64,000 bases of DNA from Phycisphaerales bacterium (GTDB taxonomy: Bacteria > Planctomycetota > Phycisphaerae > Phycisphaerales > UBA1924): the NCBI GenBank assembly GCA_023382935.1, contig JAHDXL010000002.1:186001-250000 (forward strand), in the 5' to 3' direction. Below are positions 53,061-61,243 of this stretch, piece after piece. The notes beneath the pieces are model-generated. The model ran no database searches, was not told the origin of the DNA, and saw only the letters and a program-made list of their open reading frames with translations. Position 1 is the first letter of the stretch, and each line of letters opens with the position of its first letter. The position numbers and the translations under genes were made by a program.

Positions 53061-53927
53061 ATGGCAGCAACGGATACGTCAACCAGGTCCGGGACGCGCA
53101 ATCTCGGGCGCCACGTCGCCCGCAGAGCCGAACAAACCTCTTTCGGCACGCCTTTCGACCAACGCCCCCTCGACGAGATCTGGCGCCTCTATCGCCAGTC
53201 TCCGACCGAGGACATGCGTAACTACCTCGTCCAGCGCTTCCTTCATCTCGTCCGCTACAACGCCGAACGCATCTACGCCCGCCTTCCCGATGAGGTCGAC
53301 ATCGAAGACCTGATGTCCGCCGGGCTCTTCGGGCTCATGGCCGCCATCGACGCCTACGACCCCGACCGCGAGGTCAAGTTCGAGACCTACTCGGCCACGC
53401 GCATCCGCGGCGCCATTCTGGACGAACTCCGCTCCATGGACTGGGTGCCCCGCCTCGTCCGCCATCGCACGGCCAAGGTCGAGCAGACCCGCATGCGCAT
53501 CCAGATGGAGACCGGCGCCAAACCCTCTCTCCACGACGTGGCCAGCCGGCTGAACCTCGATCCGGCCGAGTTCGAGAAGTACGAGCGCGACTCCAAGCAG
53601 GTCAGCATGACCAGCATCACCCGCAAGTGTTTCCCCACCGACGGTTCCCGCGACCTCCGCGAGATCGACGTCATCAAGGACGAATCCCAGGCCAACCCCG
53701 TCAGCGAACTCCAGCAGCGCGACCTCAAGGATCTCATCACCAAGGGGCTCAGCCGCGCCGAACGCCTCATCGTCATTCTCTACTACTACGAGGGCATGAC
53801 CATGAAAGAAATCGGCGCCACCCTCGACCTCTCGGAGTCACGCGTCAGCCAGATGCATTCCTCCATCCTCCAGCGCCTCAAGGCCCAGATGCAGCACCGC
53901 ATGCGCGAACTCGAACCCGTTGAGTGA
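53061..53927 (+). CDS. fliA: RNA polymerase sigma factor FliA/WhiG (sigma-28)
   Basis: FliA directs transcription of late flagellar genes. The 288-residue protein lacks region 1. Region 2 contains EDLMSAGLFGLMAAIDAYDPDREVKFETYSATRIRGAILDELRS. Region 3 follows around VRHRTAKVEQTRMRIQ, and region 4 has LSRAERLIVILYYYEGMTMKEIGATLDLSESRVSQMHSSIL. The ATG at 53061 has AAGGAGA 5-6 bases upstream, better than an in-frame ATG 22 codons earlier. FlgM, its usual anti-sigma factor, is not in the window. A strong terminator follows. Confidence 0.94.
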   Translation: MAATDTSTRSGTRNLGRHVARRAEQTSFGTPFDQRPLDEIWRLYRQSPTEDMRNYLVQRFLHLVRYNAERIYARLPDEVDIEDLMSAGLFGLMAAIDAYDPDREVKFETYSATRIRGAILDELRSMDWVPRLVRHRTAKVEQTRMRIQMETGAKPSLHDVASRLNLDPAEFEKYERDSKQVSMTSITRKCFPTDGSRDLREIDVIKDESQANPVSELQQRDLKDLITKGLSRAERLIVILYYYEGMTMKEIGATLDLSESRVSQMHSSILQRLKAQMQHRMRELEPVE

Positions 53928-53955
53928 GTGTCTCCCCTCACACCGCTCCACACAC

Positions 53956-53976
53956 GGCCCGCTTTCGGGCCTTTTT
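53956..53976 (+). terminator. Rho-independent terminator after fliA
   Basis: GGCCCG, loop CTTT, CGGGCC, then TTTTT. It lies 28 bases after the fliA stop and marks the end of the flagellar cluster. Confidence 0.88.
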
Positions 53977-54020
53977 CAACCCCCCTTGCCGCGCTCGCCT
54001 CTGTGTGCTTGACTCTGGCG

Positions 54021-54524
54021 ATGCCCGAACCCGTCGAGCGCGTTTTCATCGCCCTTGGCTCAAACATCGAGCCACGCCGCGCCGCCATTGACTCGGCACT
54101 GGCTCACCTGGGACATGCACCGGGCGTCTGTGTCGTCGCTGTCTCGACGATCATTGACACCGCCCCCGTCGGCCCGATCGATCAGCCCCGCTTCCTCAAC
54201 GCCGTCGCCGAACTTGCCACCACGCTCGAACCCCCAGCCCTGCTCGCCCTGCTCCTGAAGGTCGAGCAACTTCACGGCCGCGACCGGAGCCAATCCCTCC
54301 GGTGGGGCCCCCGCACGCTCGACCTCGACCTGATCCTCTTCGGGCACCGCGTCGTCGAACTCCCTCACCTGGTCATTCCCCACCCTCGATTCGCCGAGCG
54401 CCTATTCGTGCTCGAACCGCTCGCCGAACTGGCCGCTGACTTCGTCCCTCCAGGCTTTGCAGACCCCATCACCGTCCTGCGTGATCGCTGTCGCGCCGCG
54501 GTCGCCGGAGCCGGCAGACCATGA
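54021..54524 (+). CDS. folK: HPPK, folate biosynthesis enzyme FolK
   Basis: FolK (2-amino-4-hydroxy-6-hydroxymethyldihydropteridine pyrophosphokinase) adds diphosphate to hydroxymethyl-dihydropterin for folate synthesis. The 167-residue protein has VFIALGSNIEPRRAAIDSA at the N-terminus and the HPPK signature RWGPRTLDLDLILFG, followed by LVIPHPRFAERLFVLEPL. The ATG at 54021 is chosen because it starts the domain; no strong ribosome site is seen, and a TTG four codons upstream is possible. No other folate genes are adjacent. It overlaps the next gene by 4 bases (ATGA). Confidence 0.92.
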   Translation: MPEPVERVFIALGSNIEPRRAAIDSALAHLGHAPGVCVVAVSTIIDTAPVGPIDQPRFLNAVAELATTLEPPALLALLLKVEQLHGRDRSQSLRWGPRTLDLDLILFGHRVVELPHLVIPHPRFAERLFVLEPLAELAADFVPPGFADPITVLRDRCRAAVAGAGRP

Positions 54525-55753
54525 CCGGCCGCGCCCTCATCACGCTCCTGGCTGCGGTTGTGCTTACCCGCCCGGCCTGCTCGGCCGACCCGCGTGCCTT
54601 TCATGTCACGGTCAGTCTTGCCATCGAACGCCCCGAGCAACCGGTCCACCGCCAAGCCTCTTTCACGCTGCGACTCTCGGACACCCGCTTCCGCCTCGAA
54701 CTCGGGCAGGTGATCGTGGTGGGGGATCGCACCGACGAAGGGGCCGCCCTGCTCGCGTGGCACCGCCACGACCCATCCAGCGTGTTCATCGATCGTGGCC
54801 CCGACCTGCCAGCGCTGGTGCGCCGCCACCTGCCGCCCATCTGGTGCGGGCTCCTGGCCGATTGGCTGGCTCAGTCCGAACTGGCCTACCCCCTCGCCGC
54901 ACGCGACTGGCTCGGCATGCCCGACCGCGCCGAGGTGGACGGGGTCGTCATTCTCGAAAGCCCCGGGGTTCGAGTCGAGCGCCGCGTCAACGCCGACGCA
55001 TCCACCATCGTGTCAGAGTCCATCACCATCGCACGCCTTTCCGGCGAGGAACGCCTCCATCTGACGTACACCCCCGTCGACCCCGGCCAATCCGACCAGT
55101 GGTCCATCGACCCTGTCGCCCGCAAGCCCGTGGCCTCGATCTCCGCCCTTCGCCCCCAGCCCGCTCGTTTCAACGCCGGCGATGTGGTCAACCTGCGCCT
55201 CTTCCAGCCCGACGACCAGTCCTGGCGCCCGGCGTCCGTCTTCGAGCCCGAGCCATCGGCCTTTCAGCATCGACAGGCGTCCGCACTGGTCCTGGTCTTT
55301 GCCTCGCTCTCGCCGCGTGCCGCCCCACTCGAGGCGCCGATCGACCCGGCCGAAGTCATCGCGTTGCTCACCGACCTGCGCGCCCGCGTCGCGAGTCTGT
55401 CCGCCCAGCGAGGCGTCGCCCGCCCCGTCTTTGTCGCCCGCCCCGTGGCGGTGTTTGACGTGCCCGGGTTCGATCGCGGGCGTCTCCAGGCCATGCTCGC
55501 CGCCGCTTCAACCCTGCCGACCGATCCGCTTCTGCCCGACATCGAATCTGCCGTGCCGCGCGTGCTCTGGGCCCAGCCGCCGGAGGAGAGCATCGACCTC
55601 TTCTGCCCCGGCGCCCGCACGGCTCTTGTCATCCTCGATTCACAGCGACACCTCGTCGCCGCCATCCGCGTGGACGACCAGCGAAAAGCGGCCGTCGATC
55701 CGGCCGCTCGCGTGCTCCTTGGTGATGCGCTCGATCCCACCGATCACGACTAG
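54521..55753 (+). CDS. Secreted protein of unknown function
   Basis: This 410-residue exported protein has a signal peptide ending ACSADP. The N-terminal half is beta-rich (FHVTVSLAIERPEQPVHRQASFTLRLSDTRFRLELGQVIVVGD), reminiscent of LolA-like or DUF2092 proteins. The C-terminal part (about residues 320-405) has alternating helices and strands (ARTALVILDSQRHLVAAIRV) that could be a degenerate thioredoxin fold without a CxxC motif. Both are weak inferences. It is translationally coupled to folK by an ATGA overlap and faces the convergent recombinase gene, with 8 bases between stops. Confidence 0.6.
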   Translation: MTGRALITLLAAVVLTRPACSADPRAFHVTVSLAIERPEQPVHRQASFTLRLSDTRFRLELGQVIVVGDRTDEGAALLAWHRHDPSSVFIDRGPDLPALVRRHLPPIWCGLLADWLAQSELAYPLAARDWLGMPDRAEVDGVVILESPGVRVERRVNADASTIVSESITIARLSGEERLHLTYTPVDPGQSDQWSIDPVARKPVASISALRPQPARFNAGDVVNLRLFQPDDQSWRPASVFEPEPSAFQHRQASALVLVFASLSPRAAPLEAPIDPAEVIALLTDLRARVASLSAQRGVARPVFVARPVAVFDVPGFDRGRLQAMLAAASTLPTDPLLPDIESAVPRVLWAQPPEESIDLFCPGARTALVILDSQRHLVAAIRVDDQRKAAVDPAARVLLGDALDPTDHD

Positions 55754-55761
55754 GACGAGTT

Positions 55762-56808
55762 TCAGCCCGCCTCGGCCCTGGGGTGCGCCCGCCGATATGT
55801 GTCCTGCATCCGCTGGCTGGTCAGGTGCGTGTACACCTGCGTCGTGCTCAGAGACTGGTGCCCCAGCAACTCCTGTACGCTGCGCAGATCGGCGCCGTTG
55901 TCCAGCAGGTGCGTTGCGAAACTGTGCCGCAGCGTGTGCGGACTGATCGTCGGGTCGAGCCCCACCTGCCGCAGGTACTTGTCCAGTTTCCGCCGCACCG
56001 ACCGCGAACTCAGCCGCTTGCCGTGCTTGTTCAGGAACAGCGGACCCGTGCCGGCCGTCGCGTTGGCCGCCCAGATCTTCCCGAACCGGGCGTCGGCCTC
56101 CACTCCCTCGATGTAGCGACGAATGGCCAAAAGCGCGTGCGAGCCCAGCGGGACAATGCGCTCCTTCTTACCCTTCCCGCGGACGTGCAGCGACTCGCCC
56201 GGGGCATCCAGGTCGCTCACGTTTAGCCCGACCAGTTCGCTCACGCGGATGCCGGTCGAGTACAGCGTCTCCAGCATCGCCCGGTCGCGACGCCCCAGCA
56301 CCTCGTTCTCATCCGGCGCCGACAGCAGCCGCTCCACCTGTTCGATCGTGATCGCCTTGGGCAGCCGCTTGCTCTGCCGAGGCGTGCGGATCAGCGTCAT
56401 CGGATTGGTCGTCACCAGCCTGCGACGGTCGGCCCACTTGTAGAACGACCGCAGCGTCGCGATCTTCCGCGCCGTCGTCGCCGCCGAGTAGTTCTGGTCC
56501 CCCAGGTGCGACAGGAAGTTGCGGATCGTTTCGGCCGAGCCTTCGCAGATGATCTCCGTCACCGTCTTGGGCGCAATGCTCCCGGCCACCGTACTGGCGA
56601 CCGCGCCCTCCGGCGCTGTCAGGCGCGCACTGGCCTGTTCGAAAGCCCGCGCCTCCAGCGATGGCTGCAACTCGATCCCGAACTCGTCGGCCAGATACTC
56701 CACGAACTGGCGCAGGTCTGCCCCATAGCAACGGGCCGTATACGGGCTGAAGCGACGCTCATTGGTCAGATAGGACGAGAAGGCGTCGGTGATCGGCAGC
56801 GTGGTCAT
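55762..56808 (-). CDS. Tyrosine recombinase XerC/XerD
   Basis: Probably the housekeeping recombinase that resolves chromosome dimers at dif. The 348-residue protein has the catalytic set in order: Arg in LYSTGIRVSELVGL, Lys in RGKGKKERIVPLG, HxxR in SPHTLRHSFATHLLDNG, then GHQSLSTTQVYTH with the His and the nucleophile Tyr. The N-terminal SAM-like domain is longer than usual because of an insert of about 45 Ala/Glu-rich residues. The ATG at 56808 has GAGGAG 6 bases upstream. No dif site was recognised. A phage or integron role is unlikely because no mobile genes are near. Confidence 0.85.
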   Translation of the reverse strand: MTTLPITDAFSSYLTNERRFSPYTARCYGADLRQFVEYLADEFGIELQPSLEARAFEQASARLTAPEGAVASTVAGSIAPKTVTEIICEGSAETIRNFLSHLGDQNYSAATTARKIATLRSFYKWADRRRLVTTNPMTLIRTPRQSKRLPKAITIEQVERLLSAPDENEVLGRRDRAMLETLYSTGIRVSELVGLNVSDLDAPGESLHVRGKGKKERIVPLGSHALLAIRRYIEGVEADARFGKIWAANATAGTGPLFLNKHGKRLSSRSVRRKLDKYLRQVGLDPTISPHTLRHSFATHLLDNGADLRSVQELLGHQSLSTTQVYTHLTSQRMQDTYRRAHPRAEAG

Positions 56809-56905
56809 CGTGGACTCCTCTGGCACTTACCTATCGGTCGATCTCAGGTCCGAATCAGCATCTTTCGGACGTGCGCTTCAAGGTTGCGCAAACCCGCCTG
56901 CCGGA

Positions 56906-56938
56906 GCGGCGCGACGGCCAATTTCGACGGCGCGCCGC
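56906..56938. repeat. Inverted repeat between xer gene and lipoprotein gene
   Basis: GCGGCGCG (56906-56913) and CGCGCCGC (56931-56938) form an 8-bp hairpin with a 17-base loop in the 155-base gap. It lies 26 bases past the lipoprotein stop on the - strand. No T run follows, so it is at best a weak terminator. Confidence 0.35.
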
Positions 56939-56963
56939 ATCGGAGCGTCCCCATAACAAGTGC

Positions 56964-57725
56964 TTACTGCCCAGAAGCCCGCGCGGTTCGCATCCATTCG
57001 TTCTCCAGTAGCCTGCGAACCCCGTGATACGCGGCGAACTGTGTATATAACTCCATGCTGGCAAAATAGATACGCCAGTTCAAGGCTGATGCCGAATCGC
57101 TCCGCCCCTGCGCATACTCCCGCACGTACATCTGCGTCTGGTGGTTCCTCGCGTCCAGGTGCTCGATCGACACCGATGCCGGCCCGGACCCGAAACTCGA
57201 ACGGGCAAGGAATCCCGCATCGCTCGCCGCCGTGGCCAAGGCTTTCGGATCCAAGTCCGCCGGCACCTGCCCACGCATCGACCCCGACCGGGCGTACAAC
57301 GCCAGCGTCAATCCGATCACCGGGGGGTCGTATGGATCCCACGCGGTGATCGAACTAACCACCACGCCGTCTGCACCCATCACCTCGGCCAGTTGACGCA
57401 CCTGTTCGGGGGTGGTGACCCGGTCGATCCCGATTCCGCGCATTGCAGCCAGTGTCCGATTCACCGGCAGCGCCGCCACACCCTGGACCTCCGTCACCGC
57501 GGCCACCAACGCATCGCCCATCGCCAGCGCGTTCACCAGCGACGTGCCTGATTCGTTCACCGGCGGCACCACCGCCCAGAGCACATCGCCCGCCAGCGTG
57601 TCATACGGAGCCGTCAGCGTGTTGGGCGGCATCAGTCCGCTCTTGGGCGCCGAGCACCCAGCCAGCGCCGCCGACAGCGCGCCCACATACCCCAGTTTCC
57701 ACCATCCTGGCATTCGTCGGGGCAT
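56964..57725 (-). CDS. Lipoprotein with CsgG/LpoB-like N-terminal domain
   Basis: This 253-residue lipoprotein has a signal peptide with lipobox LAGC (C24). The following domain has LWAVVPPVNESGTSLVNALAMGDALVAAV, then VTTPEQVRQLAEVMGADGVVVSSITAWDPYDPPVIGLTLALY. This pattern (strand, xPxxN, helix, then GADxVV-SI) resembles the CsgG/LpoB/GNA1162 lipoprotein group. The C-terminal third is helical. The ATG at 57725 has AAGGAGG 6-8 bases upstream. It lies 31 bases after the TolB-like gene, so both lipoproteins are probably made from one transcript. Confidence 0.7.
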   Translation of the reverse strand: MPRRMPGWWKLGYVGALSAALAGCSAPKSGLMPPNTLTAPYDTLAGDVLWAVVPPVNESGTSLVNALAMGDALVAAVTEVQGVAALPVNRTLAAMRGIGIDRVTTPEQVRQLAEVMGADGVVVSSITAWDPYDPPVIGLTLALYARSGSMRGQVPADLDPKALATAASDAGFLARSSFGSGPASVSIEHLDARNHQTQMYVREYAQGRSDSASALNWRIYFASMELYTQFAAYHGVRRLLENEWMRTARASGQ

Positions 57726-57756
57726 CCTGCCCTCCTTCCGGCTCATCCGCACCGAT

Positions 57757-59067
57757 TCAGTCGGCCGGAGCCGAAGTGACGGCGTTGTTCCCGGCCGTCT
57801 GTCCACCAGTCGCGGCAAGAATCGCCGGTGCGATGTCCAGCGACCACAGGTTCTCAATCCCGTTGCGCGTCGAGACGAAGAACACCCGCCCGTTGGTTCC
57901 CCAGGTCGGCATCAGGTCGATCGAGGCGCCGCTGGTCAGGTTCACCTGCCCGCGGCCGTCCGTCCCGATCATCCACAGCGACGAGGAGGTCGGACGCTTC
58001 TCGTCCGTCCACTTCTCCGGGTTCGGCACTGCCGCGTACACGATCCGAGTCGCGTCCGGGCTCCACGTCGGGTTGATCAGCGCGTGCTCGGGACTGCTGG
58101 CCAGTTCGGTCTCGTTGCTCGCCTGTCTACTGGCAGGCGAGTAGTCCAGCGTCCAGATGCTGAACGTCCGCTGCCCGCGTTCGCGCGAGCGCTGGAAGAG
58201 GATCTGGTCAGCCCCCCCGTACCCGGTTCCCTTCACCGGGCACCACTCGGGGAACAGCCCGTACCCAATGAACTGCGTCTGGGCCGGATTGAACACGTCG
58301 ACCACCCACAGTTCCCAGCGGCCCGAAGTCTGCCCGAGCCGACAATACACCAGCGTCTGCCCGTCAGGGCTCCAACTCGGGTGCAGGTCGTGGGAGTTGT
58401 CCGATGTGATCTGGACGGCCTTGCCGCCGGTCACCGGCATCACGTACACGTCCCAGTTGCCCGCGCGGTTGCTGGTGAAGGCCACGCGGCTGCCGTCCGG
58501 GCTGAGCGCGGGCATCACATCCTGGGCCGGGTCGTCGGTCAGGCGCGTGATGACCTTGCTGCCGACATGCTGCATGTAGATGTCGGCGGTGGGGCGGTGT
58601 TGTGTGCTGGCGAAAAGGAGCGTGGAGCCGTCGCGGCTGACCATCGGGTCAAAGTTCGACCCATCATGCGCAAATGAAATCTGCTGGATGTTGACCGTGT
58701 GTTCCGACTGGTTGGCAGCCTCGGTCGGCAGGTCAAGCGAAAGGACGCTCGAGTAGATCTGCGAACTCATGTTCGGGCCCGTCGGGCCTGGAGTGGGCAC
58801 TGGGGTGGGAAGGGGGGCAGGCTCGGCCGCGCCGGTGGCTTCGACGAAGTCCCAGCCCGAGCCGGCGCTGTCCCACGAGGTTCCTCCGGTCTGTTCCGTT
58901 GGGCTCGATGCCACTGTGTCGGCCCGCGGCGTCGGGGTCTGCGATGTCGGGTTGCCCGTCGGTGCCGGACCGCCTTGGTGCGCCCACGGCGAAGACGCAC
59001 AGGCGCCCAGCCCGAGGCCTGCGCCCGACAGGGCGACCAGCAGCGGTCGAGTATGAATGCGGTTCAT
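57757..59067 (-). CDS. TolB-like beta-propeller lipoprotein
   Basis: This 436-residue lipoprotein has a lipobox LGAC (C23), then a Pro/Thr-rich linker of about 80 residues. A six-bladed-type TolB/WD40-like propeller follows with PD40 repeats: NFDPMVSRDGSTLLFAS, VMPALSPDGSRVAFTSN, LHPSWSPDGQTLVYCR, INPTWSPDATRIVYAA and LMPTWGTNGRVFFVST. TolB itself is soluble; this lipidated form is probably an envelope-anchored relative. No tolQRA or pal is adjacent. The ATG at 59067 has AAGGAGA 8 bases upstream and is preferred to in-frame ATGs upstream. The following lipoprotein is a candidate partner. Confidence 0.8.
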   Translation of the reverse strand: MNRIHTRPLLVALSGAGLGLGACASSPWAHQGGPAPTGNPTSQTPTPRADTVASSPTEQTGGTSWDSAGSGWDFVEATGAAEPAPLPTPVPTPGPTGPNMSSQIYSSVLSLDLPTEAANQSEHTVNIQQISFAHDGSNFDPMVSRDGSTLLFASTQHRPTADIYMQHVGSKVITRLTDDPAQDVMPALSPDGSRVAFTSNRAGNWDVYVMPVTGGKAVQITSDNSHDLHPSWSPDGQTLVYCRLGQTSGRWELWVVDVFNPAQTQFIGYGLFPEWCPVKGTGYGGADQILFQRSRERGQRTFSIWTLDYSPASRQASNETELASSPEHALINPTWSPDATRIVYAAVPNPEKWTDEKRPTSSSLWMIGTDGRGQVNLTSGASIDLMPTWGTNGRVFFVSTRNGIENLWSLDIAPAILAATGGQTAGNNAVTSAPAD

Positions 59068-59308
59068 CGATCGAGTCTCCTTCATTGCCTCGGCGTGAGC
59101 CTTCCCTGGCTTCTCGGTGTCCCACAAGCGAATCGGCCACTTCGGGCGGTCGGTTCAGAGCAGCCCGCCCCGACTCCCCGATTTCAACGGGCAGGAGCCG
59201 GGTTCAACTGCCGCCCACCCAAGCCGCAAGCCTCGTGCCAGCGATTCGGGTTCCAGGATCGAGAGTCCACTGGCCGGTTGGAAACCAGGCCTGCCGCAGC
59301 GCAATGAA

Positions 59309-59360
59309 GAGGGGCGTCCCACCACGGACGCCCCTCGTGCATCGCCGAACGCCGGCGATG
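59309..59360 (-). terminator. Two tandem hairpins, likely terminator of the small gene at 59384
   Basis: Two perfect stems lie side by side: CATCGCCG/CGGCGATG (59340-59347 and 59353-59360) and the 11-bp GAGGGGCGTCC/GGACGCCCCTC (59309-59319 and 59326-59336, loop 6). Read on the - strand they follow the stop at 59384; the second stem runs into TTCATT, a weak T run. They lie in a gene-free stretch (59068-59383) that otherwise shows only the upstream region of the TolB-like gene. Confidence 0.6.
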
Positions 59361-59383
59361 GCCAAGAGCAGATCTGCCAAACC

Positions 59384-59692
59384 CTAGTAATCGCGATCTC
59401 GCGCGACGACCGCGGGTGAGTCTCCAGGCCGAGTCCACCTCGCCCCACCCGTTCTGGGTTGCTGGAGCCAGAGGAGGTGGTTGAGGTACTGGCTCAGTTC
59501 ATTGACGCTGAAATCGGCCAGAAACTCAAGGGTCGCGCCAGGATTCAGCATCAGAATTTGCTCAATCAACTGCCCCTTCGACAGGACGTCGGTGTCCTCC
59601 CAGCGTCGGGTTGTCCGCTCACGGTCTTCTTCCAGGGAATGCTCGGGAACTGGACGGGCCACTCGGGTCATGGGCGCGAGTTGCAATTGCAT
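59384..59692 (-). CDS. Small conserved hypothetical protein
   Basis: This 102-residue soluble protein is basic and charged at the N-terminus (PVPEHSLEEDRERTTRRW). A central helical part (LSKGQLIEQILMLNPGATLEFLADFS, VNELSQYLNHLLWLQ) looks like a small helical bundle. I do not recognise a family. The start at 59692 is chosen for GAGGG about 8 bases upstream; ATGs before and after it are possible. It is divergent from the gene at 59833. Confidence 0.55.
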   Translation of the reverse strand: MQLQLAPMTRVARPVPEHSLEEDRERTTRRWEDTDVLSKGQLIEQILMLNPGATLEFLADFSVNELSQYLNHLLWLQQPRTGGARWTRPGDSPAVVARDRDY

Positions 59693-59832
59693 GGGTCGAT
59701 CCCTCGTCTCCGCCGGCGAACGATTCGACACAGCGGCGAGCATGGCTATCGGGCTTTCCGGGTCCGCGTCTGGACCGTGTAACCAAAGCGGACGATGCCC
59801 ACACCACCGCCCCGCACGATGAGGGGAAGCAA

Positions 59833-60477
59833 GTGCGCGTACTGGCGAGAATCAGGCCCGAAGAGGGGAGCGGAGTTATCGAGTCTCTGGACGGCGCGCG
59901 CCTCGCGGATCTGGGGGCAGGCAATCTGGCGAATCCGAAAGAAATGCCTGAAACGAGGGGTAGCCCCATTGTGTGCTGGTCGGGTTGGCTGGGGGATGCT
60001 GACGCCGCCGAAGGGTGGTTCGAACGTGTGCCCGGGCAGTGGCTCCCGTCCTCGCGGGCGGCCTGGGACCAGGTCGCCCGGGCGGCCGACCATGAACGGC
60101 TGATTCTGCGCCCGCATGCGCGACATCTGCTCAGCGACGGGCCGGGATGCCTGACCTATCTCCGTGGGGGCGACGGGCGACGCCTCCTTCTCGACCCGGT
60201 CGCGATGTTTGAGACGGAGATGCTGCCCGACGCCGACGAACACCTCCGGAGGCTGCTCATGACGCTAGGGCCGCTGGCGTGGGGACTCGTGGTCAGCGAC
60301 GTGACCGTCCGAGAGTCGCCCAACCGGGGTCCGTGGTGCGTGCCGGCCCCGGCGGGAAGCGGCTCGCTCGACATGACGCGGTTCCTTGCGCTCGTCGGCG
60401 AGTTCGTCCCTGCGACCTGCGTGCTGGTGGGGCCGAGCGACGCGGATGTGGCGTTGCTTCAGGCACTCGAAAAGTGA
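59833..60477 (+). CDS. Conserved hypothetical protein, possible TIM-barrel fragment
   Basis: This 214-residue soluble protein starts with GTG and has GAGGGGAAG 5-8 bases upstream. Alternating strands and helices (ERLILRPHARHLLSDGPG, GRRLLLDPVAMFETEMLPDA, LGPLAWGLVVSDVTV, FVPATCVLVGPSDADVALLQ) resemble the later strands of sugar-phosphate isomerase/epimerase barrels, but the protein is too short for a full barrel. The assignment is weak inference. The next gene, nuoC, starts 40 bases later. Confidence 0.55.
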   Translation: MRVLARIRPEEGSGVIESLDGARLADLGAGNLANPKEMPETRGSPIVCWSGWLGDADAAEGWFERVPGQWLPSSRAAWDQVARAADHERLILRPHARHLLSDGPGCLTYLRGGDGRRLLLDPVAMFETEMLPDADEHLRRLLMTLGPLAWGLVVSDVTVRESPNRGPWCVPAPAGSGSLDMTRFLALVGEFVPATCVLVGPSDADVALLQALEK

Positions 60478-60517
60478 GTGCGAAGGTCTACGATTGACCC
60501 ACCCCGGAGTTCTCGAC

Positions 60518-61081
60518 ATGAGTGACACCCGCGCCCCCAAACTCGACCACCCGACCTTCGCCCGTGTGCGTGAAGCGTTTCGCGACCGGAAGTTCAAGGC
60601 CACCGAGTTTCGCGGGCAGTCGACGCTCATCGTCGAGCCGGGGGATCTGCTTGACGTGATGCGCTTCCTGCGCGACGACGAGCAATGCCGGTATGACTTT
60701 CTGTCCGACGTGATCGGGATCGACTATCTCAACTATCCCTCGCCGATGCCGGGGCGGTTCGCGGTGGTCTACAACCTCGTGTCGTACGTGCACGACCGGC
60801 GCTTCTTCGTCAAGGTGTTCCTCAACCCGTCGATTCCGACCGACGGCATCGTCGAAGATCCGGCGCTGTCGGTCGAGAGCATGTGCCAAGTGTGGCCCGG
60901 GGCCGAGTGGACCGAGCGCGAAGTATTCGACATGTTCGGCATCCGCTTCCGCCATCACCCCGACCTGCGGCGCATCCTGCTCTGGGAGGAGTACCCGGGC
61001 CACCCGCTACGGAAGGACTATCCGCTCCGCGGGCGCGGCGAGCGAGAGCAGTATCGGGTGGTCGATCGCACGTCGAGTTGA
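60518..61081 (+). CDS. nuoC: NADH-quinone oxidoreductase subunit C
   Basis: NuoC is a 30-kDa-type subunit of respiratory complex I, in the peripheral arm at the membrane interface. The 187-residue protein has the family signature ERFVFDMFG-like EREVFDMFGIRFRHHPDLRRILL followed by EEYPGHPLRKDYPLRG. The N-terminal part has YDFLSDVIGIDYL and VVYNLVSYVHDRRFFVKVFL. The ATG has CCGGAG 10 bases upstream. No other nuo gene is adjacent: the preceding gene is unknown and the next is frr on the opposite strand. Confidence 0.92.
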   Translation: MSDTRAPKLDHPTFARVREAFRDRKFKATEFRGQSTLIVEPGDLLDVMRFLRDDEQCRYDFLSDVIGIDYLNYPSPMPGRFAVVYNLVSYVHDRRFFVKVFLNPSIPTDGIVEDPALSVESMCQVWPGAEWTEREVFDMFGIRFRHHPDLRRILLWEEYPGHPLRKDYPLRGRGEREQYRVVDRTSS

Positions 61082-61162
61082 GCGGCGCAGTCGTAGTGAG
61101 CGGATGTGCCACCAACTTCCGTTTTCGGAGATCGGTGCCTGGGTGAGCGGGCCAAGGGGCAC

Positions 61163-61184
61163 CGAGTTCGCAAAGCCGAACTCG
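61163..61184. repeat. Hairpin between convergent nuoC and frr
   Basis: CGAGTTCG and CGAACTCG form an 8-bp stem with a 6-base loop. It lies between the stops of nuoC (61081) and frr (61244). No T run follows on either strand, so its role in termination is uncertain. Confidence 0.35.
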
Positions 61185-61243
61185 CTGGCACGTCGGTCTT
61201 CGAGCGGGCTACCGACTGGAAAGTCAGTTTCAGCGGCAACGTA

